Source: Pyronema omphalodes (lineage: Eukaryota > Ascomycota > Pezizomycetes > Pezizales > Pyronemataceae). From it: 64,000 nucleotides of DNA. The stretch spans positions 1-64,000 of the forward strand of contig JAJJXM010000073.1 in NCBI GenBank assembly GCA_024516155.1, in the 5' to 3' direction. The first letter of the stretch is position 1; each line of letters starts with the position of its first letter. The notes beneath the pieces are model-generated. The model searched no databases, was not told where the DNA came from, and worked only from the letters and a program-made list of their open reading frames with translations. Made by a program: the position numbers and the translations under genes. Below, piece after piece: positions 44,894 to 54,481 of the stretch.

Positions 44894-45580
44894 TGTCATA
44901 CCCTACCCCGATAAGACATTTAAAAAGAATGGGGATTCTTACCTAAGTAATAACTCAAGCCAAAGGCGAGAGCTATTACTAACCACCCTTCATCCACTTC
45001 CCACAGGAAGTAGGATAATGGGGGGCCAGGGAAAAAGTCAGCGTCATCTAGGGCGGGGAAACCCGGGGCAGCCCCCGAGGTGGGTCTGTTTCCGATCAAT
45101 GACTGCGGTTTCTAATGCGCAGCCATACCTCGAGGAACATACCGCTGCCGCTGATAAAAACCTGCAATACTTATAACCTTAGGGCCTCACTCAAAGACTT
45201 ACCGAAGCCTTTGCGCGAACGCACCTCTTCCGCCGTATACGAGAAAACCGTCCAGAAAGGGTCGTGGAACTAAGAGACCCGGCGGGCCAGATATACATAC
45301 GAATAGAAAGGAGAATGTGACCCAAGTAGGTCACCGCAGGAAACAGATATCGAGGTTGATGAGGATAGAAAGGTTAGGAGGGAAAGAACTGTATTTAAGT
45401 TTAATGGGATAATGTATTCACGAAACACTTTGCCGTAAAACAAGAAAACATAGTCATATGCGACCGAGGCATTACGCCTGACCGACGGAGGAAACCGGAT
45501 AAGCCGAATAGCATCATACGACAGCGGAGTCTAGTCGGCCGAAGGAGATAAGGAGTTAACTGCATCTTTGGTTAGTTATC
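44894..45580 (+). repeat. 3' LTR of gypsy element 1, first part
   Basis: Homologous to 36992-37678 with scattered single-base differences. It is broken after GTTAGTTATC by element 2. Confidence 0.95.
45576..45580. repeat. Target-site duplication TTATC of gypsy element 2, left copy
   Basis: TTATC recurs at 54477-54481, immediately after the right LTR. The uninterrupted site is seen in the 5' LTR of element 1 near 37674. Confidence 0.95.
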
Positions 45581-46699
45581 TGTCACACCCTATATTGTGT
45601 GAGTATAGAATAGGTAACATGTATAACATTCAGAGAACATGGCAAACTCGACAGGAGAATGAATAATAAGGTTAGTATTCCCGGGCCGGAACCCCCTGAG
45701 GAGCTCCAGCTAGCCACGTCACGTGATTCGTGACTTTCCGAAAGGACCTCACAAGGATCCCGGCCCGAGGCGTCGCTACCTGTTATTCACTGTCAGTTTG
45801 GGAGGATCACAGATGGATGGGAACAAGTATCAACTTACCTCATGGGTGTCGACTTACCCATGAGAAAACTACAGACGACGCTGATGGAGACAGAAGACGA
45901 CGGCGAAGGGACACCTCCTTATACTTGAGGGTGTGTTCCACCAAGCACGGCTACCAGAGGGCTTGCAAGAGAAGGGAATTCTCAGGAGCATGCAAGGCAA
46001 GCGAATGGGATCATCCGAGGTCTGAGTTGGACGGATAGTCGGCCAAGGAACAAGGCAGAGTCTAGTCAGCCAACAGGAGTGGAGCTCAGGACAAGGGTCA
46101 AGATTGCGTCAGCATGAGACGACGTTCTGCAGCAAGGAACACCACTCAGGGAAACTGTTGGATGGAACTGATATGACGCGACCTTAGGCCAATGACTACC
46201 AACTGCAAGATAAGACGGCGTTTGCGTACACACCAGGGTGTGGCTGCGCGCAAGTGCGCGCAGGTGGGGCAAATGACATCACACAGGAATGTGACGGGGC
46301 AGTGCGCTCCGGTCAGGCATAGTCTGCCTTATGATGTTAGATTCCTTCACTCGCAATCGAGATTCTCTAGGGAGATCTATGATCAAGACGACTCATAAGA
46401 TATATGACTCACATGTCATTATCAGAGGAGTCATTGCATTATGCGCTCAAGTGGAGTAACCCTTCACTAGGCGCTTAACCCCAATACCTGATTGGAAGGT
46501 GTGGTAGCACGGCGAGGAATGTCAAGGATTAATCTGACACGAAGGTCATCATGCAAGTGAGCAATTAATATGATTGCGCATGCAGCATGATGCGAGCCAT
46601 CAGCAGATGTGTCAAAGAATTGACTCACGTCTTATCTCATAAGGTTAGTTTGGAAGTTGGTTCCCTTGGGAAGTCTGGGCGAACTTGTAGACGAAAGTC

Positions 46700-46707
46700 T
46701 ATAAAAG
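46700..46707 (+). promoter_or_regulatory. TATA box in LTR 2
   Basis: TATAAAAG, 99 bases upstream of the predicted RNA start. It is repeated in the 3' LTR at 54240-54247. Confidence 0.55.
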
Positions 46708-46798
46708 ACCCTAAGTCTTCCCACCGTCTCCTCCAGCATGAGCAACCTGATCTCTTGTTACGACAACACCTTTCTACACCAAATACCTCGAGAGAGAC

Positions 46799-46810
46799 CC
46801 TTAAGTTTAT
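46799..46810 (+). promoter_or_regulatory. Predicted RNA 5' end (self-primer) in LTR 2
   Basis: CCTTAAGTTTAT is the exact 12-nt reverse complement of ATAAACTTAAGG found just after the LTR. The element mRNA could fold on itself and prime its own reverse transcription, as in Tf1-like elements. Confidence 0.65.
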
Positions 46811-46938
46811 TCGGCCTGTGATCGATTAGTTGAACTTCCTAGCTCTTGGGAAATCTATTAGTTATCTATTTTGCGAACGAAGCGTTAACTGATCGGACAA
46901 ACCTCTGTATTGAAAGCCTCAATACCCAGGTTCACACT

Positions 46939-46950
46939 ATAAACTTAAGG
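46939..46950 (+). promoter_or_regulatory. Self-priming primer-binding site of gypsy element 2
   Basis: ATAAACTTAAGG, two bases after the LTR end, pairs perfectly with 46799-46810. No tRNA-complementary TGG-type PBS is visible at this position. Confidence 0.65.
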
Positions 46951-47065
46951 CTCAAGCTACTAAGTTTACTTTTCGACACGTATACGGAAGACCCTCTTCT
47001 AGGGCAAGACAACACCAAACGATCCTCCATACAAAAAACTACAAATAAAAAACTTTCAATCAACG

Positions 47066-49255
47066 ATGGCCGCACGAAGAATTACCGGCACCTCCCGTCA
47101 CGATGACGGACTTGATGCTCCCATGGGTGACACCGTCAGCATCACCCGCCCCCGCTCTTGGGAGGAAGTTACTGCGGTTGGAGCTCCTAGAGTTCACCAT
47201 GGAACTACCCTCCATCTGGGAGAAGTCCCTGACTGGGTCATTCTAATGATGGAAAGAATGAACGCCAATGAGGAGGATATCAAGAGGTTGGTTGAGGCAG
47301 TCGGATCTGGGGCTGCTATGAACGAAGAATTACAGCGAGTGAAAGGGCTTTACCAAGAAATGGCCCAAGGAATGCAAAAGGCCTATGACACCTTGGCGAA
47401 GAAAGGAGACCTGGATCAAGAGGTAAACCTTCAAACCGTCACTCGACTCGTCCAAGCCAGCAATGATTTCGCGGGCCAAGTTTGGAGGACCATTGGCAAT
47501 CTTGCCACAGACACAAAGGCTAAAGAAGCAGCCAACCAAGCGGCTGCTGAAAGGCTCAATCACGGCATTCAAACAACGAATGCTATCCTCGAAGCCTTTA
47601 CCCAAAGGCAACTCAAAATTAACAAGGAAATTGAGGAGTGGGCTTTTCAGAAAAACACGCAGGATGCCATCAGGCAACAGGATGATGAACAGAGGGATGG
47701 ACGAATCGAGGCTCTTGCTAGGGCTGAGGAAATGCACCAGCAACGTCTGCTGGACTATGAGGAGCAGAGAGAGGAGGAGAAATTGGAATTGGTGAACAAG
47801 GTTATCAACCTTGTTATGTCAAAAATCCAGAGAAAGGAGCATTTCGATGCTAAGTCTCTAACCGAGGCTATGCATGAGGAGATGACTCCCAGACCTCCCT
47901 CACTCGGCAGAGCACCAGAAGTCCCCCTGCCTCCCTCAGAAGATGGAACACCTGCGAACAACGGCAGAAATGGTGGTAGGGGCAGTAAACCACCAGGAGG
48001 AGGAATCCCACCACCTCCACCACCACCATCTGATCCTTCGGACGGCGAAGACTCAGATGACTCATACATCAGAAAAGCTTTGGAAAGGAAGCGCCAGGAG
48101 CGCAAACAAAAGGCTCAACAAAAGAAGCCTGAGGCAAAGAATGCCACCGAGGCGTTCTTGGAGTCTCTTGTACTAAAATTGCAGCAATCTGGGGTCAACG
48201 AGCCGAGGAGACCAAAAATGCCTGAAATGAAGGCTCCTCAATATTTTTCTGGGAAGGACAAAAATTTGTTTAGGGCTTGGTGGATGTCTGTGCAAGATTA
48301 CATTGCGACATATGCCAAGGCATTTCCAGATGAGGACGATCAGGTAAAATGGGTTGGAAGTTTGCTAACGCATAAAGCATTAAGTTGGCACCAGGAAAGG
48401 CGGAAGTCAATTCAAAGACAAGGACTGAAAGATACTTGGGTAGCTTTCTCGAGCTCTATTGAGACTAGGTTCGAGGATAAGCGGGAGGCCCAGAAGGATG
48501 TTAAAAGGATTACAGAACTCCAGTATGATGGAGATATTGATGATTATATTACGAAATTGGAGGACCTGAATATGCGTGTTGGAGCAATCGGTCCAATGTA
48601 CAGGAATGTAATTTGGGAGGCCATGACACCGGCCATTAAAAAGATGGTATATCAAAGGTTTGGGGGGATCCCAACTGACGACGAAGCAATGATTGATGCA
48701 GTTAAAGAAGCTGCTCACGTTGTTGAAAATTTGGATGAAGAATTGAAGGGTCACAAAAAGAAGTCTTTGGAAGTACGGGAGGACCGTCATAAGGACAAGG
48801 GAAAACATAAAGAGACTGTGCGCCCTAAGGAGGTGCAGCACAAAGATAAATTCAAGGACAAGAAGGAGAAAAAAGGTTTCGCTGGAAAGAAGGACAAGAA
48901 GTCCATTTTTGCATCGGGAAGAGAGGCTCTGAACAATGTTCCTCAGAGCGAAATCGACAAACATAAAAAGGATAAGGCCGACTGTTGGAGATGCGGACGA
49001 TCTGGGCACAAAATGTTTGATTGTTACGCTAAAAAGACAGTTGGAGGAACAGAGCTCTCTGGAGAAGGAAAGGTTGCTTCCTCTGGCAAGAGGAAGAGAG
49101 ACGATGATGATGATGGAAATAAAGGGCAGGAAAAGCCCAAAGAAACAAAAAAGACAAAGACCGCAGCAGTGCGGCAGGATGAGGATGAGATAATGGAGGA
49201 TGCTCAGCCCAGGATTTGGGAGATTGAGCAAAATGATGAGGAGTCGGATTTTTAA
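47066..49255 (+). CDS. gag: Gag of gypsy element 2, 729 aa
   Basis: An intact structural protein ORF starting at an ATG 130 bases past the LTR. Residues about 60-270 are a long Glu/Gln/Lys-rich coiled coil. A Pro run (PPPPPP) and acidic linker lie near 315-335. The capsid-type domain begins near residue 385 (MPEMKAPQYFSGKDKNLFRA, then LLTHKALSWHQERR). Lys-rich segments follow, and then a CX2CX4HX4C zinc knuckle at Cys640, Cys643, His648 and Cys653 (CWRCGRSGHKMFDC). The capsid and knuckle regions resemble element 1 but the N-terminal half hardly does. The ORF ends GAT TTT TAA; the U run at the stop is the only slip-prone place in the 16-nt overlap with the pol frame. Confidence 0.95.
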   Translation: MAARRITGTSRHDDGLDAPMGDTVSITRPRSWEEVTAVGAPRVHHGTTLHLGEVPDWVILMMERMNANEEDIKRLVEAVGSGAAMNEELQRVKGLYQEMAQGMQKAYDTLAKKGDLDQEVNLQTVTRLVQASNDFAGQVWRTIGNLATDTKAKEAANQAAAERLNHGIQTTNAILEAFTQRQLKINKEIEEWAFQKNTQDAIRQQDDEQRDGRIEALARAEEMHQQRLLDYEEQREEEKLELVNKVINLVMSKIQRKEHFDAKSLTEAMHEEMTPRPPSLGRAPEVPLPPSEDGTPANNGRNGGRGSKPPGGGIPPPPPPPSDPSDGEDSDDSYIRKALERKRQERKQKAQQKKPEAKNATEAFLESLVLKLQQSGVNEPRRPKMPEMKAPQYFSGKDKNLFRAWWMSVQDYIATYAKAFPDEDDQVKWVGSLLTHKALSWHQERRKSIQRQGLKDTWVAFSSSIETRFEDKREAQKDVKRITELQYDGDIDDYITKLEDLNMRVGAIGPMYRNVIWEAMTPAIKKMVYQRFGGIPTDDEAMIDAVKEAAHVVENLDEELKGHKKKSLEVREDRHKDKGKHKETVRPKEVQHKDKFKDKKEKKGFAGKKDKKSIFASGREALNNVPQSEIDKHKKDKADCWRCGRSGHKMFDCYAKKTVGGTELSGEGKVASSGKRKRDDDDDGNKGQEKPKETKKTKTAAVRQDEDEIMEDAQPRIWEIEQNDEESDF

Positions 49256-52200
49256 GGTCCTCTAGGGTCGCGTCACCTGAGGAGGAAGAATGTACATCTG
49301 ACGCAGAAAATATTATTTGTTGTGGGACAAAAAGAAAAACATTGGACAGCTTGGAGTCGACCAAGACAAAACATCGACGAACCGACAAAGGAACCTCTTC
49401 CAAAGGAATAAAAATGGAAGCTGTGGCTCCACCTTATCACGGAAAAAGGCCAATAATCAACATGGTGTTGAATTGGTCAAAAAACAAATTTCGGACGGTG
49501 CGAGTCCTACTTGATACAGGCTCCACCTCAGCTTTACTGGACAAAGGTTTTGTCCAAACTTACAAAATTCCTACTGTGAAGAGAGACCAGCCTCTTCAAA
49601 TACGCAACTTCAATAATGAGGTAGTTGCTGGAGCTGGAGAATTCTTTACAGTTCCTTTTATGCTGCAGCACAAACAGCACTTCGCAGCAGAATCCTTCGA
49701 AGTCGCCCCTCTTGACAGCGACTGCGATGTCATCCTCCCTTACTGGTGGATGGCAAAACATCAACCATGCAACATGTGGGGAGAAAGCAACAACATCTCC
49801 TTTACAACACCACGTTGCACCGAACATTGTACTAAGGCTCAGGCCAGTACATTTTCACTCAAGGTCGACCGCCGCGTACTCGACCACCCTGAGGCCTCAG
49901 TTATAGGCCATATTTCAGCCGTTGCCACTAAGGAGGAATTATCAGAGGCACTTCAACAAGTTCCTGAGAAATTCCGTAAGTGGATCAACATTATGACCAA
50001 GGAAGCAGCAGACAAGCTTCCTGAACACAAACCCTACGATCACGCCATAGATCTGAAGGAAGGAGAAACTCCTCCTTGGGGACCAGTTTATGCGCTCAAT
50101 GAGGTTGAGCTGGAAACACTAAGAGAATGGTTGAAGGAAATGCTGAGGACCGGCAAGATTCGACCATCTAAATCTCCTGCCGCAGCACCAATTCTCTTTG
50201 TGCCAAAACCCCATGGGCGAGGTTTAAGGCTTTGTGTGGATTATAGGGGGATAAATAAAATAACAATAGCAAATCGCTACCCCCTCCCTCTTATGTCTGA
50301 ATTACAAGACAGAGTAAGAGGAGCTAGGTTCTTCACGAAAATGGATTTGAAGAACGGTTATCATTTAATAAGGATTAAAGAAGGTGATGAGTGGAAAACT
50401 GCTTTTAGATGCAGGTATGGGCTATACGAATTTTTGGTAATGCCTTTTGGATTAAGCAATGCACCGGCAACGTTCCAAGATATGATGAATCATATCTTTA
50501 GAGATATGTTGGACCAAGGAGTGATTGCTTATATTGATGATGTTCTGATATACGCGGAAACAGAGGAGGAACATGATAAATTGGTAAAAGAAGTCTTGAA
50601 AAGACTGGAAGAAAATGGGCTGGTAATATCTCCGGAAAAATGTGTTTGGGGGACAAACAAAGTGGAATTTTTGGGGTATATTATAAGCGAAAAGGGAATT
50701 GAGATGGCAAAGGATAAAGTGGAAACCGTCCTGGTTTGGGAACCTCCTAAATCCTTGAAAGAGACACAGGGCTTTCTTGGATTTGCAAACTTCTATCGCC
50801 GATTCATAAAGGACTTCTCAAGAATTTGTCGTCCTCTTACTGAATCAACCAAGGGCGATCCGAAGAAGTGGGAAAGGACTGTTGCCATGGAATTGGCATT
50901 TGACGAGTTAAAGCAGAGGTTCACAAGAGCGCCAATATTGGGTCATTTTGATCCTAAAAAGGTTTGCATTGTTGAAACTGATGCCTCTGACTTTGCCTTA
51001 GGCGCAGTCCTTTCTCAGAAAGGAGAGGACGGAAAGCTGCATCCCATTGCTTTCCATTCTAGGAAATTCACTCCAGCTGAGATCAATTACGAAATCCATG
51101 ATAAAGAGCTTTTAGCTATTGTGGATTCGTTTAAGATTTGGAGAAGATACCTGGAAGGAGCAATGCATACGGTTCAAGTATTCAGCGACCATCAAAATTT
51201 GGAGTACTTCACCACAACAAAAGTACTCAATCGTCGCCAAGCAAGGTGGGCTCAAGAACTTGCTGGTATTGACTTTAAGATTTTTTACAGACCTGGAAGC
51301 AAGAATGGGAAGCCTGATGCTTTGTCAAGGCGTCCGGAGTTCCGCCCTGAAAAGGGGGGAGGTGAGGATCAGCCGATGACGACTATCCTTCACAAAGAAC
51401 ATTTTGCTTCTATTTCAGCAATAAGTAGTGGAGGTGAAGGAACATCATTCATTGTTTCTTCGGCACGGCTCAATTCTATCCCTTCTATTAAATGGTCTGA
51501 AGAATTTTTAAAGATGGTTAAAGAGGCTGGAGAACTGGACGAAAATTATCAAAAAGCAGCAAAAAGAATAAAAGATCCACTAACGATAGAAGATGGCATA
51601 ATCTATCGGAAAGAGAAGTTATGGGTACCAAAGGATTTGGTCAACATGGTCCTGGAATCGGAGCACGACTCAAAAATTGCAGGTCACTTCGGTCAGGATA
51701 AAACAATTGAATTAATAAGGAGAAACTTTTGGTGGCCGAAGATGGATGAAAATATTATTGAATATATACAGAGCTGTTTGGAATGTCAGAAGGACAAGAC
51801 GGCTAGGCACCTTAAGTATGGGATGTTGCAACCTTTGGAATTAACATATGCCCCATGGCAATCTATTGCTATGGATTTTATTACCGACCTTCCGGAATCT
51901 AATGGGTGTGATCAACTATGGGTTATAGTTGATCGATTTACTAAAATGGCGCACTTCATTCCCTTACAGAAAGACGGCAAGACAACTGCAGACCTTGCCA
52001 GGATATTCGCAAAGGAAATTTGGAAGTTGCATGGCTTACCCAAGGATATAGTGTCGGATCGAGACTCCAGGTTTACGAGCACCACCTGGAAAGCATTCCT
52101 TGGAACATTAGGAATTAAACCAAGAATGTCAACAGCCTTCCACCCACAAACAGATGGACAAACGGAACGGCTCAACCAAACAATCGAAGCTTACCTCCGC

Positions 52201-52950
52201 TCTTTTGTTAACCACGAAATGGACGACTGGGCTGATCTCTTACCCATGGCTGAGTTCGCATACAACAACTCAGTCACAAGCGCAACTGGACTTTCACCAT
52301 TTTACGCTAACTATGGGTTCTACCCCAATACGAGCAACCCTTCGGCAACTGCTGTGCGCAACCCAGCCAGCAAAGCCTACGCCCACTGGATGCATACCAT
52401 TCACGAAGGAGCCAAGTCAACCCTTCAAAAAACACAGGAACGAATGAAGAGATATGCAGACCAGAAACGACAGGAGGCACCAGAATACCAAGCAGGAGAC
52501 TTGGTTATGTTAGATGGACGCAACATACGAACTAGACGCCCATCGAGGAAGTTAGACCATAAACTACATGGTCCCTTCCAAGTCGAAAAAGTCATCTCCC
52601 CAACAGCAGTTCGACTTACGCTCCCACGAAAATGGAAGATACACAACGTCTTTCATACCTCTTTACTTGAGCCCTTTAGAGCAGGAACTCGGGCTCCACC
52701 TGATACAAACAAAATTCTACGGGAGGCAGACGATGTTGAGGGAAGCGAGGAATACGACATCGATGAAATCATGAGCAGCTACAAATCAGGAAATCGAGTG
52801 TTGTACCTTGTTAAATGGCTAGGTTGGCCAAATAAAAAAGACTGGACGGCAGAACCATTCGACAACTTTTCAGTAGGAGGTCAGGAGAAGTTACGAGAGT
52901 TTCATCTCAAGTACCCTGATTCTCCGAGGGACTACCGACTCAAGGATTAA
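49246..52950 (+). CDS. pol: Pol of gypsy element 2, intact (protease, RT, RNase H, integrase, chromodomain)
   Basis: The pol frame is open from just before the gag stop and is expressed only after a -1 shift. Residue numbers below count from 49342. The protease motif LLDTGSTSALL has Asp58. RT has the RLCVDYRGINKITIANRYPL block and the active site YIDD (397-400). RNase H has Asp547 in VETDASDFALG. The integrase zinc module is His775, His782, Cys812, Cys815, and its catalytic triad Asp845, Asp906, Glu942 has the exact DD35E spacing. A GPF-like HGPFQVEKVISP region follows, then a chromodomain near 1138-1180 (EYDIDEIMSSYKSGNRVLYL, then VKWLGWPNKKDW). The chromodomain marks it as a chromovirus of the fungal Tf1/MAGGY-type branch. 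No stops or indels are seen, so the element could be active. Confidence 0.96.
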   Translation, partial: GFLRSSRVASPEEEECTSDAENIICCGTKRKTLDSLESTKTKHRRTDKGTSSKGIKMEAVAPPYHGKRPIINMVLNWSKNKFRTVRVLLDTGSTSALLDKGFVQTYKIPTVKRDQPLQIRNFNNEVVAGAGEFFTVPFMLQHKQHFAAESFEVAPLDSDCDVILPYWWMAKHQPCNMWGESNNISFTTPRCTEHCTKAQASTFSLKVDRRVLDHPEASVIGHISAVATKEELSEALQQVPEKFRKWINIMTKEAADKLPEHKPYDHAIDLKEGETPPWGPVYALNEVELETLREWLKEMLRTGKIRPSKSPAAAPILFVPKPHGRGLRLCVDYRGINKITIANRYPLPLMSELQDRVRGARFFTKMDLKNGYHLIRIKEGDEWKTAFRCRYGLYEFLVMPFGLSNAPATFQDMMNHIFRDMLDQGVIAYIDDVLIYAETEEEHDKLVKEVLKRLEENGLVISPEKCVWGTNKVEFLGYIISEKGIEMAKDKVETVLVWEPPKSLKETQGFLGFANFYRRFIKDFSRICRPLTESTKGDPKKWERTVAMELAFDELKQRFTRAPILGHFDPKKVCIVETDASDFALGAVLSQKGEDGKLHPIAFHSRKFTPAEINYEIHDKELLAIVDSFKIWRRYLEGAMHTVQVFSDHQNLEYFTTTKVLNRRQARWAQELAGIDFKIFYRPGSKNGKPDALSRRPEFRPEKGGGEDQPMTTILHKEHFASISAISSGGEGTSFIVSSARLNSIPSIKWSEEFLKMVKEAGELDENYQKAAKRIKDPLTIEDGIIYRKEKLWVPKDLVNMVLESEHDSKIAGHFGQDKTIELIRRNFWWPKMDENIIEYIQSCLECQKDKTARHLKYGMLQPLELTYAPWQSIAMDFITDLPESNGCDQLWVIVDRFTKMAHFIPLQKDGKTTADLARIFAKEIWKLHGLPKDIVSDRDSRFTSTTWKAFLGTLGIKPRMSTAFHPQTDGQTERLNQTIEAYLRSFVNHEMDDWADLLPMAEFAYNNSVTSATGLSPFYANYGFYPNTSNPSATAVRNPASKAYAHWMHTIHEGAKSTLQKTQERMKRYADQKRQEAPEYQAGDLVMLDGRNIRTRRPSRKLDHKLHGPFQVEKVISPTAVRLTLPRKWKIHNVFHTSLLEPFRAGTRAPPDTNKILREADDVEGSEEYDIDEIMSSYKSGNRVLYLVKWLGWPNKKDWTAEPFDNFSVGGQEKLREFHLKYPDSPRDYRLKD
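49249..49283 (+). promoter_or_regulatory. Probable -1 frameshift site at the gag stop of element 2
   Basis: Five T (49249-49253) run into the gag stop TAA (49253-49255). The pol frame is closed upstream by TGA at 49237, so the shift must fall in 49240-49255, where only the T run is slippery. A stem follows: TCCTC plus AGG (49258-49262, 49264-49266) pairs with CCT plus GAGGA (49276-49283), 8 bp with one bulged T. The heptamer is not the standard X XXY YYZ type, so slippage of the Phe-tRNA while the ribosome waits at the stop codon is the likeliest route (inference). Confidence 0.6.
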
Positions 52951-53106
52951 GGCTTAATGTTTTTCCCACGAGGTTTTCATTAGGTCGAGTTGGTAGTAGG
53001 ATGTAGGGGCTGGAGGACTACATCCATATATGATCACTAAGTCACTTGGCTGCGGCGAGGTGCGATCACAGAATGATAAGCTACTTGCTTCGGGACGAAG
53101 CTTGAA

Positions 53107-53120
53107 CAGGGGGGAGGTGG
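53107..53120 (+). promoter_or_regulatory. Polypurine tract of gypsy element 2
   Basis: CAGGGGGGAGGTGG directly precedes the 3' LTR, with the same core as in element 1. Confidence 0.88.
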
Positions 53121-54476
53121 TGTCACACCCTATATTGTGTGAGTATAGAATAGGTAACATGTATAACATTCAGAGAACATGGCAAACTCGACAGGAGAAT
53201 GAATAATAAGGTTAGTATTCCCGGGCCGGAACCCCCTGAGGAGCTCCAGCTAGCCACGTCACGTGATTCGTGACTTTCCGAAAGGACCTCACAAGGATCC
53301 CGGCCCGAGGCGTCGCTACCTGTTATTCACTGTCAGTTTGGGAGGATCACAGATGGATGGGAACAAGTATCAACTTACCTCATGGGTGTCGACTTACCCA
53401 TGAGAAAACTACAGACGACGCTGATGGAGACAGAAGACGACGGCGAAGGGACACCTCCTTATACTTGAGGGTGTGTTCCACCAAGCACGGCTACCAGAGG
53501 GCTTGCAAGAGAAGGGAATTCTCAGGAGCATGCAAGGCAAGCGAATGGGATCATCCGAGGTCTGAGTTGGACGGATAGTCGGCCAAGGAACAAGGCAGAG
53601 TCTAGTCAGCCAACAGGAGTGGAGCTCAGGACAAGGGTCAAGATTGCGTCAGCATGAGACGACGTTCTGCAGCAAGGAACACCACTCAGGGAAACTGTTG
53701 GATGGAACTGATATGACGCGACCTTAGGCCAATGACTACCAACTGCAAGATAAGACGGCGTTTGCGTACACACCAGGGTGTGGCTGCGCGCAAGTGCGCG
53801 CAGGTGGGGCAAATGACATCACACAGGAATGTGACGGGGCAGTGCGCTCCGGTCAGGCATAGTCTGCCTTATGATGTTAGATTCCTTCACTCGCAATCGA
53901 GATTCTCTAGGGAGATCTATGATCAAGACGACTCATAAGATATATGACTCACATGTCATTATCAGAGGAGTCATTGCATTATGCGCTCAAGTGGAGTAAC
54001 CCTTCACTAGGCGCTTAACCCCAATACCTGATTGGAAGGTGTGGTAGCACGGCGAGGAATGTCAAGGATTAATCTGACACGAAGGTCATCATGCAAGTGA
54101 GCAATTAATATGATTGCGCATGCAGCATGATGCGAGCCATCAGCAGATGTGTCAAAGAATTGACTCACGTCTTATCTCATAAGGTTAGTTTGGAAGTTGG
54201 TTCCCTTGGGAAGTCTGGGCGAACTTGTAGACGAAAGTCTATAAAAGACCCTAAGTCTTCCCACCGTCTCCTCCAGCATGAGCAACCTGATCTCTTGTTA
54301 CGACAACACCTTTCTACACCAAATACCTCGAGAGAGACCCTTAAGTTTATTCGGCCTGTGATCGATTAGTTGAACTTCCTAGCTCTTGGGAAATCTATTA
54401 GTTATCTATTTTGCGAACGAAGCGTTAACTGATCGGACAAACCTCTGTATTGAAAGCCTCAATACCCAGGTTCACA
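53121..54476 (+). repeat. 3' LTR of gypsy element 2
   Basis: 1356 bp, offset 7540 from the 5' LTR with no length change. Every segment compared is identical. Confidence 0.97.
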
Positions 54477-54481
54477 TTATC
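54477..54481. repeat. Target-site duplication TTATC of gypsy element 2, right copy
   Basis: TTATC between the element 2 LTR end (TTCACA) and the resumed element 1 LTR (ACAGGAAACC). Confidence 0.95.

Larger units (their letters stand above)
45581..46936 (+). repeat. 5' LTR of gypsy element 2
   Basis: 1356 bp from TGTCACACCC to CCAGGTTCACA. TATAAAAG stands at 46700-46707 and the predicted RNA start CCTTAAGTTTAT at 46799-46810. Short open frames inside it recur in the other LTR and are not genes. Confidence 0.97.
45581..54476 (+). mobile_element. Gypsy element 2: intact, recent chromodomain Ty3/gypsy retrotransposon
   Basis: An 8896-bp complete element with 1356-bp LTRs that I found identical wherever I compared them, intact gag and pol, PBS, polypurine tract and TTATC duplication. 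It sits in the 3' LTR of element 1. It shares the TGTCAYACCCTA terminus, polypurine tract, self-priming layout and pol with element 1, but the rest of its LTR and its Gag N-terminus differ, so it is a related family and not another copy. Confidence 0.97.

Noticed and set aside
45730..46829. Several open frames of 68-102 codons inside the LTR, repeated at 53270-54369
   Set aside because: They are identical because the LTRs are identical. They lack protein motifs and overlap one another on both strands.
48407..49231. 274-codon minus-strand frame opposite gag of element 2
   Set aside because: It is antisense to the Lys/Glu-rich gag, hydrophobic only as the mirror of that composition, and without recognisable domains.
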